Part shown: piece after piece, positions 1-10,305 of the stretch
Numbering within the stretch: the stretch's first letter is position 1
How the letters are laid out: each line of letters begins with the position of its first letter
From: Platanthera guangdongensis
Taxonomy: Eukaryota; Streptophyta; Magnoliopsida; Asparagales; Orchidaceae
Assembly (NCBI GenBank): GCA_039583875.1
Contig: CM077163.1
Coordinates: 235,096,646-235,160,645 of the forward strand
Reading direction: 5' to 3'
DNA length: 64,000 nt
The notes under the pieces: model-generated
Seen by the model: only the letters and a program-made list of their open reading frames with translations
Database searches by the model: none
What the model was told of the DNA's origin: nothing
Position numbers and translations under genes: made by a program

Positions 1-1036
1 AGGGGGAGTGCCCGCGGGGCAAGGGGCGAGACCCGGCCTGGGGCCGGAAATTCCACAGTTCATGCAAGAAAACCTTTGGATTTAATGCCTATCCCTCGGC
101 CTTAGGTATCAAAACTATATTTGTACGCGGCGGGGCTTATGATGAGCTCCTATAGACCTAGATTTATAATCGGCATTATTTGGAAAATATGTCTTGTTAA
201 TCAAAACATGGCATGATATACAATAGTAGGTTTTGTTAGCTTCAAAATATCTAATGCAACCTACCATAAATCTCCCCGGACATCATTCCATCTGCCCGCG
301 TATTCATATAGGTAAAGAAACCCACCAATGGGCGCTGGGCGAGACCCGAACTACCTCGCCTGGGAAACTCTCTCCACGCCGCCGTCAACCGGCTCGCCCA
401 AGAAAGGCAATCTATACACCGCCGGGCTGGGTTTCATATAAGTAAAAAGAGTGACCCGGTCTGTCATTTCAAAGGGCCGGTCTCGTCACCCGGCTCCCGA
501 CACTCGGACACTCGGCCGGGCGAGACCCGGCCTGCTCAACTCGGGCCGGTCAAGGAGGTCTCGCCCGGCCTACTGTTTTGAAAAATATTGCCGCCGGGTT
601 TCCTGAACCAGCAACTTATTTTGAGCAACATTACCCGGGCCGAAAAAGTGGCATTCCCTAAGAGGCCTCGTCCCCAATTTGGCGGTTTGCTGATCGTGCA
701 ACTCGGCAACCAAAACAGACTCGCAAGCCCGCGGGAAAAAAGCTCAAACTACGGTCAAAGAGTAACGCCCATCATGGGCAATCAAAATCCGGGGGTTACA
801 GGGAGGGCCTGCCGATCCCGCCTCCACACACAAATGGCCAGGGCGGGTGCCTACCAACCTGCCGCTCTCACACTCCAACTAAGGGGCCGCCGGGGGAGGC
901 CGATTTCTCCTCCCCCTACTAGTATGTTTCCAAGCTAGAGCCACAATTGACCACCGAGAGTTCAAAATACTCAAAAAGCTTAAAAACTAAGCACTCCTCA
1001 TTTGTGGCTCACTATTCGCGAATACGAGGTTGTTCA
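1..1036 (-). repeat. Tat-1 3' LTR, incomplete at window edge
   Basis: Positions 806-1036 match 6270-6508 (the 5' LTR) closely, including the stretch after the GC-rich part and the terminus, here mutated to ...GGTTGTTCA. Upstream of about 800 the two LTRs do not align well. This copy holds single-copy sequence at 60-800 with only scattered 'GGCGAGACCCGGCC' blocks (20-45, 515-560). Either the two LTRs diverged by insertion and deletion in the GC-rich zone or one was replaced. The outer boundary and its target duplication lie outside the window. Confidence 0.65.
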
Positions 1037-1038
1037 CA

Positions 1039-1052
1039 ATCCCCGCTCTTTT
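1039..1052 (-). other. Polypurine tract of Tat-1
   Basis: On the minus strand the sequence AAAAGAGCGGGGAT directly precedes the 3' LTR start. The same tract precedes the 3' LTR of Tat-2 at 41492-41506. This is the expected second-strand priming site. Confidence 0.7.
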
Positions 1053-1189
1053 CGAGGTTGGTACAAGCTCGGAAAAAAATGTCCAACCCCAACGTATTCG
1101 CGGAGTGTAACTTTCCTGCGGGGTCAACCTGCCAAGGCAGCTAAGGGAGCCTGGGTGGCGAGACCTCCTCCGGGTAACAAACTTGCCTG

Positions 1190-3055
1190 CCACGAGAGAT
1201 CAACCAGTCATGTCAGCTAGTGAGAGCCTGACAGCGGAATCCATCTCAGAGCAAAGGACTTGGCTTCAACGAGAGATCAACCTGCCATGTCAGCTAGTGA
1301 GAGCCTGACAGCGGAATCCATCTCAGAGCAAAGGACTTGGCTTCCACGAGAGATCAACCTGCCCTGCCAGCTAGATGAGAGCCTAGCAGCGGAATCCATC
1401 TCGGAGCAAAGGACTTGACTTCCACGAGAGATCAACCTGCCCTGCCAGCTAGACGAGAGCCTAGCAGCGGAATCCATCTCGGAGCAAAGGACTTGGCTTC
1501 CACGAGAGATCAACCTGCCATGCCAGCTAAATGAGAGCCTGGCTGCGGAATCCATCTCGGAGCTAAGGGCTTGGCTTCCACGAGAGATCAACCTGCCCTG
1601 CCAGCTAGATGAGAGCCTAGCAGCGGAATCCATCTCGGAGCAAAGTACTTGGCTTCCACGAGAGATCAATCTGCCCTGCCAGCTAGATGAGAGCCTGGCA
1701 GCGGAATCCATCTCGGAGCTAAGGGCTTGGCTTCCACGAGAGATCAATCTGCCCTGCCAGCTAGATGAGAGCCTGGCAGCGGAATCCATCTCGGAGCTAA
1801 GGGCTTGGCTTCCACGAGAGATCAACCTGCCCTGCCAGCTAGATGAGAGCCTGACAGCGGAATCCATCTCGGAGCTAAGGGCTTGGCTTCCACGAGAGAT
1901 CAAACTGCCCTGCCAGCTAGATGAGAGTCTGGCAGCGGAATCCATCTCGAAGCTAAGAGTTTGGCTTCCACGAGAGATCAACCTGCCCTGCCAGCTAGAT
2001 GAGAGCCTGACAGCGGAATCCATCCCGAGGTGAGACCTTCCCACCCTCCGAGAGATCAACCTGCCCTGCCAGGTAGGTGAGAGCCTGGCGGCGGAATCCA
2101 TCTCGAGGTGAGACCTACCCCACCCTCCGAGAGATCAACCTGCCCTGCCAGCTAGATGAGAACCTGACAGCGAAATCCATCCCGAGGTGAGACCTTCCCA
2201 CCCTCCGAGAGATCAACCTACCCTGCCAGCTAGGTGAGAGCCTGGCAGCGGAATCCATCTCGAGGTGATACCTACCCCACCCTCCGAGAGATCAACCTGC
2301 CCTGCCAGCTAGTGAGAGCCTGACAGCGAAATCCATCCCGAGGTGAGACCTTCCCACCCTCCGAGAGATCAACCTGCCCTGCCAGCTAGGTGATAGCCTG
2401 ACAGCGGAATCCATCTCGAGGTGAGACCTACCCCACCCTCCGAGAGATCGACCTGCCCTGCCAGCTAGATGAGAGCCTGGCAGCGGAATCCATCCCGAGG
2501 TGAGACCTTCCCACCCTCCGAGAGATCAACCTGCCCTGCCAGCTAGGTGAGAGCCTGACAGCGGAATCCATCTCGAGGTGAGACCTACCCCACCCTCCGA
2601 GAGATCAACCTGCCCTGCCAGCTAGTGAGAGCCTGACAGCGGAATCCATCCCGAGGTGAGACCTTCCCACCCTCCGAGAGATCAACCTGCCCTGCCAGCT
2701 AGGTGAGAGCCTGGCAGCGGAATCCATCTCGAGGTGAGACCTACCCCACCCTCCGAGAGATCGACCTGCCCTGCCAGCTAGATGAAAGCCTGGCAGCGGA
2801 ATCCATCTCGGGGTGAGACCTACCCCACCCTCCGAGAGATCAACCTGCCCTGCCAGCTAGATGAGAGCCTGACAGCGGAATCCATCTCGAGGTGAGACAT
2901 TCCCACCCTCCGAGAGATCAACCTGTCCTGCCAGCTAGATGAGAGCCTGGCAGCGGAATCCATCTCGAGGTGAGACAACTAGGCATCAACGAGAGGTACC
3001 ACCGGCCCTGCCCAGCTAGTGAGAGCCTGGGCAGCGGGACCGTCTCGGAGCAAAA
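1190..3055. repeat. ~78-bp tandem array in the Tat-1 3' region
   Basis: About 24 tandem units each carry 'gagagatcaacctgccctg' followed by the core 'CTGCCAGCTAGATGAGAGCC' and 'agcggaatccatctc'. There are two sub-blocks. From about 1190 to 2020 the linker is 'ggagcaaaggacttggcttcc' or a variant. From about 2020 to 2990 it is 'gaggtgagaccttcccaccc' or 'gaggtgagacctaccccacc'. A 28-bp region around the core is shared, in the same orientation relative to the element, with the 115-bp array of Tat-2. The array sits between protease and 3' LTR, where Tat-lineage elements usually carry tandem repeats. Confidence 0.95.
2020..2990. repeat. Higher-order dimer repeat inside the array
   Basis: Linkers alternate between '..cccgaggtgagaccttccc' and '..ctcgaggtgagacctacccc' for about five successive pairs (near 2023/2102, 2181/2260, 2336/2415, 2494/2571, 2649/2727). 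This gives a dimer of roughly 156 bp, and the last three units break the rule. Such alternation implies amplification of a two-unit block rather than of single monomers. Confidence 0.85.
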
Positions 3056-3208
3056 GAACTAAGCATCTCAATCAATCCCTCACCAAATCCTACATCCTCA
3101 AAGGGGGAGAAATAGATGGGTTACACGATCCCCCCGACTCAGCTGGTCAGGGGTAGCACTTGTTACAAGACAAGAAAAATGAAAAAACTACCCCAAGGCG
3201 AGGCACCC
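3056..3208. other. Spacer between Tat-1 protease and tandem array
   Basis: Short non-coding stretch downstream of the protease stop. It holds a purine-rich motif 'aaagggggagaaat' near 3099-3112. No RT sequence is seen, so pol has been lost between here and the array. Confidence 0.5.
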
Positions 3209-5319
3209 TCATGGGGCCTGGGCATGACGGTCGTCTTCCGCTTCCTTTTCCTCGGGCACTTCCATCTTGCTCAAGCTCTCCATGACCTTCTCCATCTCCT
3301 CTGCCTGGGCCAACCAAGAGATGGTGTTGACAGCCGTGACGTAGCACTGTCTTGCCATTCTGGAGTCCCCCTTGACTCTGACCTGGATCCCTCCGGAGCT
3401 GAACTTGATGCATTGGTGGAAGGAAGACGGCACGCAACGGAAGGCGCTGATGAGGGGCCTTCCGAAGATGGCGTTATAGCTGCTTGGAGTGTCCATAATG
3501 ACGAACCGGCAGTTCCTTGAGACTCCCCCCAATTTAACTTGGAGTCCCACTCCACCCTCAACCTCCTTCCTCTCCCCTGAAAATCCGAATAGGGGTCCGT
3601 CCGAGGCCAACACCCTCCTCGGCTCTACCTTCATCTCATCAAACGCCTTCCTGAAAACGACGTTGACAGAGCTCCCGTTGTCAACCAAGATTCGGGAGAC
3701 GTTGTAGCCCTCGATGGCCGTCTGGATGACCAGCGCATCGCAAAACGGATCCTCATGATCCGGCAGGTCCTTCACCGAGAAGGTGACCTTCTCCTCCTGG
3801 GGCGGTGTCTGGGAGGTTGAGGCGACGCTCCTTCGGTACATAACATGGAGGCTTGTCTTCCGAGTGGCCTCGATCCCCACTCCACCATGGATCACCGCTA
3901 TACCACCTCGGGGTCCGACATCGACCCGGTCTTCACAAACATCATCCCCTCCTTCTCTGGGCAGAACCTCTTCAACCCGCACTGGTGGCTGTGGTTGGGC
4001 AGGGTCTCTCGCCCCCCTCACTTCCAGGAACTCGGGGCAGGTAGCTGTGGCGTGCCCCTCCACCTGATGGAAGTCACAGTATGACAACTCTACCCTGACC
4101 CTTCTCCTTCCCTGGCGGTTCCTCCTCTCCCTTCGACCAATCTCCATCGCTTGCTGCGGTGGGGGGAGGAGCTGCCTAGGGGCCTGCCTCTGGAAGTTGA
4201 ACCTTCCTTGGCCCCCATGGAAGTTTCCCCCATCATGGGCGTAACCTCTTCCCGGGCCCTGAGCGGGTCCTCCCTGCTGCCTCCAACCTGGTTCCGGACC
4301 CTCCTGAGCTCTCCGCTCCTCTCTCCTTCTTCCCTCCTGAGGCCTCGAGCCACCTTGCTCCTTTGCCTCTGTCTCTGTCAGCTTTGCCAACTTCTTGACA
4401 AACGCCGGGTTGGCCGCCTCCATGACTATCTCCTCTGCCGCCCTTTCCATCAGCTCCTCGAAGGAAAGGGGGGCCTTCCGGGTCAAGCTCATCTTGAAGA
4501 AGCCCTCCTTCAGCCCAACGGTGAAGGCCATCTGGAGAGCATACCCTGACATCTCCTGGACCTCCAGGATCTCCCCCTGGAACCTGTCTACGTAACGGGC
4601 CAGCGACTCCTCGCCCCCTGCCTTATCAGGAAGATGGACTCGGGGCTCCTCTTCCGCTTCTTGGAGGTGGAGAAGCGGAGCTGGAAGCTCCGGCTCAAGT
4701 CCTCGAACCCATAGATCGACCTTGGAGGGAGTTGATGGAACCAGTCCCTTGCCTTCTCCTTCAGTGTGATCGTAAAGAGGCGACACTTGAAGGCATCCGT
4801 CATCGGCCTGATGGAGACGACATCCTCTAACCACTGCAGATGCTGGACGGGGTCATCCTTCCCCGTATAGTAAGCCATGTCTGGCTCTCTGAACCCCTCG
4901 GGAACGGGAGCTGAGATGATCAGCTCGCTGAAGGGTGACCCCCTAAGGGGTGGTCTCGCCACCTCCACTCGCGCAACCTGCTCGCCTGGGAGGTTGGCAC
5001 TCGCCGGGCTAGAGAACAACTCCCGGCCAGTGAGGTCTCGATCGACCCCATCTCCCATCCTCTCCTTTCCTGGCCTTCTTCCTGGTGCGCTTCCTTCTCC
5101 CCCCGCTGGGGTCATCTCGCCTAGACCCCTGGGAGTCGACTGGTCGAGGGGGGGAGCTAGCTCCTGGGGGGTCGGTGTGGAGCTGCCACCCTAAGGAGCA
5201 ATGTTTCGCATCATCTCCATGATACCCTGGATGGAGGTCATGAACTCTTGCCTCCCCACAAAGGGTCCTGAGCTAGGGAGCTCGCCGAGATCATCACTAC
5301 CTCCCTCACCTCCAGTCAT
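3209..5319 (-). pseudogene. gag-protease of Tat-1, broken
   Basis: Gag forms the virus-like particle and protease matures it. The ATG at 5319 starts an N-terminus like that of the Tat-2 gag. A TAG stop occurs after 42 codons (5193-5191), and frame resumes after it (ORF from 5115). The retrotransposon gag core contains '..QWLEDVVS' and '..KEKARDWFHQLPP'. A frameshift near 4620-4640 moves the rest into the frame that runs to 3209. Next come a glutamine/arginine-rich stretch, a zinc knuckle of the form C-x2-H-x4-H-x4-C (the second Cys is His, as is usual in the Tat lineage), and an aspartic protease with the variant active site VDNGSS. It ends at 3209 without any RT. Confidence 0.8.
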
Positions 5320-5353
5320 GACTCTCTCACGAGATCTTCTGTGCTGGTCACTC

Positions 5354-5371
5354 TCCACGCTCACCGCACCA
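5354..5371 (-). other. Primer-binding site of Tat-1
   Basis: On the minus strand TGGTGCGGTGAGCGTGGA lies three bases after the LTR end ...TTCAACA. The same 18 bases sit at the same place in Tat-2 (28160-28177). The strict conservation and position support a tRNA primer site. I cannot name the tRNA with certainty. Confidence 0.7.
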
Positions 5372-5663
5372 AAGTGTTGAAGCCAAAATTGACCTCTGTG
5401 GAGTTCGGGGTCCCTGAAAGGGGTGACCTCACACCTACTACACTCAAGAGAACGTCACGGACCGGAGACTTAAGAGACTATGAACAGACCCTCGGCTCTA
5501 GCGCGGAGGTCCCACCTCACACCCGGAAGGCTACCTGAGCACTTCCCCTCCCTAGCCAATGCTTGAGCTAGGGTGCCTTGAAGAGCTCTCTCTACTCTAC
5601 CAAGATGAAGCTAACGGAGGAGGAAGCTAAAAAAGAAGTCCCTCTCCAAGGCACCCAAGGGGG

Positions 5664-5675
5664 TCTATTTATAGT
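5664..5675 (-). promoter_or_regulatory. TATA box of the Tat-1 LTR
   Basis: The minus-strand sequence ACTATAAATAGACCC is identical to the box in the Tat-2 LTRs (27887-27896 and 41959-41968). It orients the element and places U3 at 5676-6508. Confidence 0.8.
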
Positions 5676-5814
5676 TTTCCAAATCTCAGGGGCCGAAAAT
5701 GACCAAAATACCCCCACGGCCAAAAGGCCTCGGGCCAATAGGAAACCGCCACGCCGGGGGGCAGAGAAGGAAAAACGCGTCACCCAAAGCTAAAAGGGGA
5801 CCCACCCTGCGGGA

Positions 5815-6250
5815 CGGGGCGAGACCCGGCCTGGGGGCCGGTCTCGCCCGGCCGCCCGCGGGGCTGGGCGAGGCCCGGCCTGGGGGCCGGTCTCGCCCGG
5901 CTGCCCGCGGGACTGGGCGAGACCCGGCCTGGGGCCGGTCTCGCCCGGCGGCCCGCAGGGCTGGGCGAGACTCGGCCTGGGGCCGGTCTCGCCCGGCTGC
6001 CCGCGGGGCGGGGCGAGACCCGGCCTGGGGCCGGTCTCGCCCGGCCTATCCGCCGGGCGGGGCGAGACCCGGCCTGGGGCCGGTCTCGCCCGGCTGCCCG
6101 CGGGGCTGGGCGAGACCCGGCCTGGGGCCGGTCTCGCCCGGCCTATCCGCCGGCTGCGGCCGCCGGGGCTGCCCGCGGGGCCGGGCGAGACCCGGCCTGG
6201 GGCCGGTCTCGCCCGGCCTACCCGCCGGGCTCGGGGCCGGTCTCGCCGGC
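5815..6250. repeat. Tandem GC-rich palindromes in LTR U3
   Basis: About eight copies, spaced roughly 48 bp, of GGGCGAGACCCGGCC followed by a 3-4 base loop and GGCCGGTCTCGCCC. The two arms are near-perfect inverted repeats, so each unit can fold into a strong hairpin. The linkers read 'ggctgcccgcggggct' or variants. The block lies directly upstream of the LTR TATA box and keeps spurious long frames open on both strands. Confidence 0.9.
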
Positions 6251-6508
6251 CTGAGGGGAAAGAAGGGAGAGGGGGAGGGCCTGCTGATCCCGCCTCCACA
6301 CCCAAATGGCCCGGGAGGGTGCCTACCAACCTGCCGCTCTCACACTCCAACTAAGGCGCCGCTGGGGGAGGCCGATTTCTCCTCCCCCGACTAGTATATT
6401 TCCAAGCTAGAGCAACAATTGGCCACCGAGAGTTCAAAATACTCAAAAAACTTAAAAACTAAGCATGCCTCATTTGGGGCCCACTATTCGTGAATACGGG
6501 GTTGTACA

Positions 6509-6637
6509 TCTACAACTTTCGTGTTGAACACTTTTCCTGAAATTGTATGTACAAGACGTATTTCGAAAAGACGTGAAAAGTTAGGAGATTTTGGGGTGCA
6601 ACTAGCCAATGACGGGTTGCGGTTAACAATTACTAAA
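6509..6637. other. Unassigned junction sequence
   Basis: This sequence separates the Tat-1 LTR end from the truncated chromovirus LTR. It does not match the missing part of that LTR (12213-12490). Bases 6509-6513 (TCTAC) would be the Tat-1 target duplication, but the partner lies outside the window. Confidence 0.4.
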
Positions 6638-7320
6638 TTAAAACCCAAGAGTCCACAAGGATTTCGGAGGCAATGCCCGACCTCGTCCACCGAAAATCCG
6701 AATGAGAAGAACACACAAGGAGAGGAGGAAGAAATCGTTACCCACAAAAAAACTTGATACAAGTTGATGAGAATCTCTCTACCACGGTTCCACCGGAATC
6801 ACACCGAGAGGAAAATACGCACACCAAAACTCCTACGGAGTCACACCGGAGAAGCTTCCCGGCGGAGCAGCGGTCGTCCGCCACTAGGGCCGCGATCGGC
6901 GAGAGTGGGGGAAGGGGGCGACGGGCTCGGCTCGGCCAAGAGGAGCAGCAACTCTTTTTTAGGGTTGTCCAAATCTGATTTGCAGGAGTAAAATAGACCT
7001 ATATATAAGTTCTATTATATGATCTCAATCATACAATCAAGAGGCTTCATCCAAGCCATTGAAATTAAAAAAAAACATATAAATGTTTGGAAATAGAGCA
7101 GGAAATACAGATTTAGACAAACAAAACTGCATAAATAAAATTTAATCATGACGTTAAATGTGTCAAAACGCATCGTAACGTCAAGTAGATGCATGGGGCC
7201 GCGAGCGGAGGTTGTAGCGGCGATAATTGCGGCGACCATCGTCAATAGTCTTCGTTATGTTGGCGGCGGGGGCGGCAGAGATCTTCAAACATTGGCAGGT
7301 CGGATCCGTCGGCGTCATCA
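6638..7320 (-). repeat. Chromovirus 3' LTR, truncated
   Basis: Matches 12490-13175 of the 5' LTR with many substitutions. On the minus strand it starts TGATGACGCCGACGGATCC. The outer ~280 bp found in the other LTR are missing. A TATA-like 'cttatatataggtc' lies on the minus strand near 7000-7013. Confidence 0.85.
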
Positions 7321-7337
7321 ATCCTCCCCCGGTCAAA
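7321..7337 (-). other. Polypurine tract of the chromovirus
   Basis: The minus-strand TTTTGACCGGGGGAGGA directly precedes the 3' LTR start TTGATGAC. Position and composition are those of a gypsy-type polypurine tract. Confidence 0.75.
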
Positions 7338-7339
7338 AG

Positions 7340-7641
7340 TACTCATCTCTGGTGAGTGGTCTCGGCGATACTGTTGGAGGAGGGCAACATCCAAGCGCTC
7401 CTACTCAGCCTTGGTAATCCATGAGTCATCCGAAGCAGGGCGGTCACACAAACGAACAAGATAGCGGTGGAGGCCACAATCGGCGGAGGCGACCACTTCA
7501 TCATCAACAATCCTGTCAGGCACAAGAAAGGTTTTGGGAAACCTCGAGAAAGCATTAATATGAGTAGAAATATTAGCATTAGTATCACCAAACAATGTAA
7601 CCTCGGTAGAAGTCGTAGGTAAGAGAGATACGGGATCAAAT
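7340..7641 (-). pseudogene. Chromodomain-like C-terminal tail, frameshifted
   Basis: Read on the minus strand, the segment contains 'PDRIVDDEVV', 'HRYLVRLCDRP' and 'SDDSWITKAE', then a TAG stop near 7402 followed in frame by 'ERLDVALLQQY'. This pattern (a start like xxILDxRxV, a core YLVRWxGRPxSDxTWI, an end like xLDxxLLxxY) is the chromodomain-type tail of plant chromoviral integrases, thought to guide insertion into particular chromatin. It is out of frame with the integrase body, and one codon, probably Gln, has become TAG. Confidence 0.7.
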
Positions 7642-8868
7642 TCACCCCCCCAACCCCAAAGAAGAAGAAGCCTCACTAGAAGAGAACGGAGAGGGAAGTA
7701 ATTCTCGAGGTGGAGAAACATAAGACGTTAAATCTGATACGTTGAAGATAGGGGAAATACCCCATTCATTGGGCAAATCCAAAACAGAAGCGTTGCCTCC
7801 CAATTTTTTAATGATCTTGAAGGGGCCGGCTCTCCTATTGGCCAATTTCTTGACGGTGCCCGAAGGGAGCCGTTCCGGGATTAATCGGACCAAAACCAAA
7901 TCATCAACGCTAAAAGTAGCTGCTCTCCTATGTAAATTAGCATGCGATTGATAAGAAGTATATTGAATGGCTAATTTGTCTTGAATGCGTTTATGGAGGT
8001 CATGAATGTGTTGAGCGAAATCTTGTGCAAATTGACTTGACTTATAAGTAGGCGGAAGTGAGACCAAGTCAAGTGGCACGGGCGCCTTATAACTATGCAC
8101 AATCTCATTCGGAGAAAGGCCGGTAGACCGATTCTTAGAATTGTTATAGACAAGTTGAGCATGGGGCAGAAGCAAGTCCCAAGTTCCTTTGTGATCACCC
8201 ACAAGACACCGCAATAAATTCCCTAAGCTTCTATTAACTACTTTTGTCTGTCCATCAGTTTGCGGGTGATAGACGGCGAAAAACAATAATTTTGTGCCCA
8301 TTAATTTCCATAAAGTTTTCCAAAAATAACTAGTGAATTTTACGTCGCGATCCGTAACATTAGTTTTAGGAACTCCACAGTGACTAACAACTTCTTTGAA
8401 ATAAAGTTTAGCGATGTTGGAGACGTCATTCGTCTTTCCACAAGCAATAAAATATGCCATTTTAGAGAAACGGTCTACAACCACTAATATGGAGTCATGC
8501 CGGCGAATGGAAAGGGCAAGGCCTAAAATAAAATACATGCTGACATCTTCCCATGGAATGGAAGGAATGGGGAGCGACGTGTATAAGCCAACATTGGTTT
8601 TATTTCCCTTAGCAAGTTGGCAAGTCCGACAACTACTAACTATCTTGCCAACTAGTTTCTTTAAACCCGGCCAATAAAATTTATCTTCCACGAGTGAAAT
8701 CGTTTTATCCCGCCCAAAATGTCCACCTAGTCCACCACTATGGATCTCCCAAACGATGAAATGACGTAATGATGTTTGCGGGATGCACAACTTAGCATAC
8801 TTGAATAAATATCTGTCGCGGATATAATAAGCGGAAATAGTAATAGGGGAGTCATGTTGAGCGCTCAA
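7642..8868 (-). pseudogene. Integrase of the chromovirus, active site destroyed
   Basis: Integrase would insert the cDNA copy into the genome. The N-terminal zinc-binding module is visible (..HSGGLGGHFG.., then CRTCQLAKG). In the catalytic core the first acidic residue is lost: 'VSMYFILGL' stands where the family has M-D-F. The second Asp is kept (VTDRDVKF). The third, a Glu, has become Lys (DGQTKVVNRSLG, normally DGQTE). The GPY/F module follows (RRAGPFKIIKKLG, then ISPIFNVSDL). With two of three catalytic residues gone the enzyme should be dead although this frame is long and open. Residue 1 is only the first Met of the open frame, and the true polyprotein start lies upstream in gag. Confidence 0.9.
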
Positions 8869-9045
8869 GTAAGCGTCCCTAAAATCCGGACAGTGTGCAT
8901 ACTCATCCTTAACCCTTTCAAATCTGATAACTTTAACTTACATAGTATTCAATAATAAAGAGAGACGACTAAGGGCGTCGGCGAGACGGTTTTGTGAACC
9001 CTTAAGGTGTTTGAGGTAAAATGTGTACTCTTGAAGAAAAGAGAC

Positions 9046-10305
9046 TCATTTAGTGTGACGGAGGCTGATTTTATGTTGAGAATCAATGAACCAAAGAGCT
9101 TCATGATCGGAAAGGATAACAAACTCTTTGGGAAGAAGATAATGCCTCCAATATTGGAGACAACAGATCACCGCGTAAAATTCTCTATCATAATTGGAAT
9201 AATTTAATTTTGGCCCCGCTAATTTCTTGCTAAAATAGCTGATGGGATGTCCCTCTTGGCTTAGCACACCACCAACACCGATTCCGGACGCATCACATGA
9301 TAATTCAAAAACCTTAGTGAAGTCGGGTAAGTGTAGAATCGAAGCTTCTGCCATTTTAGTTTTGACTGTTTGGAACGCAATGGTGGCGGAGGAAGTCCAC
9401 TTAAAATCCCCTTTCTTCATACACTCCGTAATGGATGTCATAATATTACTAAAGTCCTTAATGAAACGGCGATAAAAAGTTGCTAAGTCATGAAAGCTTC
9501 TCACGTCACGGATGCACTTTGGCTCGGGCCAATCCTTAATGACTTGGACCTTTCCCGGGTCCACCTTAATACCATCCGAACTCACAATATAGCCAAGGAA
9601 CTCGACGGAGTGGACAAAGAATGTACACTTCTTAAGATTCACGAACAACTTCTCTTCACGCAAAGTAGAAAAAACAATTTGTAAATGGGAGTAGTGATCC
9701 GACGGGGAAGTGCTAAACACTAAAATGTCATCAAAGTGTACGACGATGAACTTACCCATAAAGGGTTGGAACACGTGTGTCATCATGCGGGAAAACGTAC
9801 TTGGGGCATTGGATAAGCCAAAAGGCATGACAAACCATTCAAATAACCCATCATTAGTCTTAAATGCGGTTTTCCATTCATCCCCTTCACGAATCCATAT
9901 TTGGTGGTAGACACTCCTAAGATACATTTTAGAGAAAATCGTGGCACCGCCTAGCATGTCCAATAAATCATCTAAGCTGAGGATCAGAAATCGATATTTA
10001 ATGGTAATCTTGTTAATTGCGCGGCTATCGACGCACATTCGTCAAGATACGTCTTTTGGGGGGGCAAGCAAAGCGGGGACAACACATGGGCTCTTGTTAT
10101 GCCTTATAAAATTTTCTTGTAAAAACTCTGAAATTTGCGTTTGTAGTTCTTGATGTGCCGCGGGGTTCAACCTATAGTGTGAGAGATTTGGTAGAGACGA
10201 ACCCGGGATGAGATCTATAGCGTGTTGGATCTCTCTTAGTGGTGGTAAAGTGAGTGGCGACTCATCCGGATAGACATCCTTAAATTCTCCTCGCAACGCT
10301 CTCAA
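9046..10305 (-). pseudogene. Reverse transcriptase-RNase H of the chromovirus
   Basis: Copies element RNA into DNA. The N-terminal RT segment (10305-10042, 'AIDLIPGSSLPN') is separated by a frameshift near 10040 from the main part (10038-9046). That part holds 'VDSRAINKIT', 'GLFEWFVMPFGLSNAPSTF' and the catalytic 'VHFDDILVF' (H-F-D-D; F-D-D is common in plants). The connection domain ('FLGYIVSSDGIKVDP') and RNase H ('FELSCDASGIGVGGVLSQ', 'YDREFYAVI', 'SDHEAL') follow. A stop at 9046 ends the frame, and recognisable RNase H tail and linker continue toward the integrase. Confidence 0.9.

Larger units (their letters stand above)
1..6508 (-). mobile_element. Tat-like Ty3/gypsy element Tat-1, gag-protease only
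   Basis: Minus-strand LTR retrotransposon. In element order it has a 5' LTR (6508-5375), primer-binding site, gag-protease (5319-3209), a long tandem array (3055-1190), a polypurine tract and a 3' LTR that runs off the left edge. Reverse transcriptase, RNase H and integrase are absent, so it cannot move by itself. The zinc-knuckle type, the LTR start TGTACAACCCC, the primer site and the 3' array are shared with Tat-2 at 27436-42228. These traits fit the Tat lineage of plant Ty3/gypsy elements, known for satellite-like 3' untranslated regions. The lineage is inferred, because no integrase or RT remains here. Confidence 0.75.
5375..6508 (-). repeat. Tat-1 5' LTR
   Basis: 1134-bp LTR. On the minus strand it begins TGTACAACCCCGTATTC at 6508 and ends ..GAGGTCAATTTTGGCTTCAACA at 5375. 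Both ends match the Tat-2 LTRs, so the two elements are relatives. U3 holds the GC-rich palindrome array (about 5815-6250). The TATA-like box is at 5664-5675, leaving about 290 bp for R-U5. Confidence 0.85.

Noticed and set aside
1190..3055. CRISPR-like array of repeats and spacers.
   Set aside because: The 'spacers' are themselves repeated, the units are contiguous satellites in a plant retroelement, and no cas-like gene is present.
5699..6394. Long open frames on both strands (231 and 186 codons) in the GC-rich LTR.
   Set aside because: They are Gly/Pro/Arg repeats produced by the palindromic tandem units in U3. No start context or homology, and both strands are open at once.
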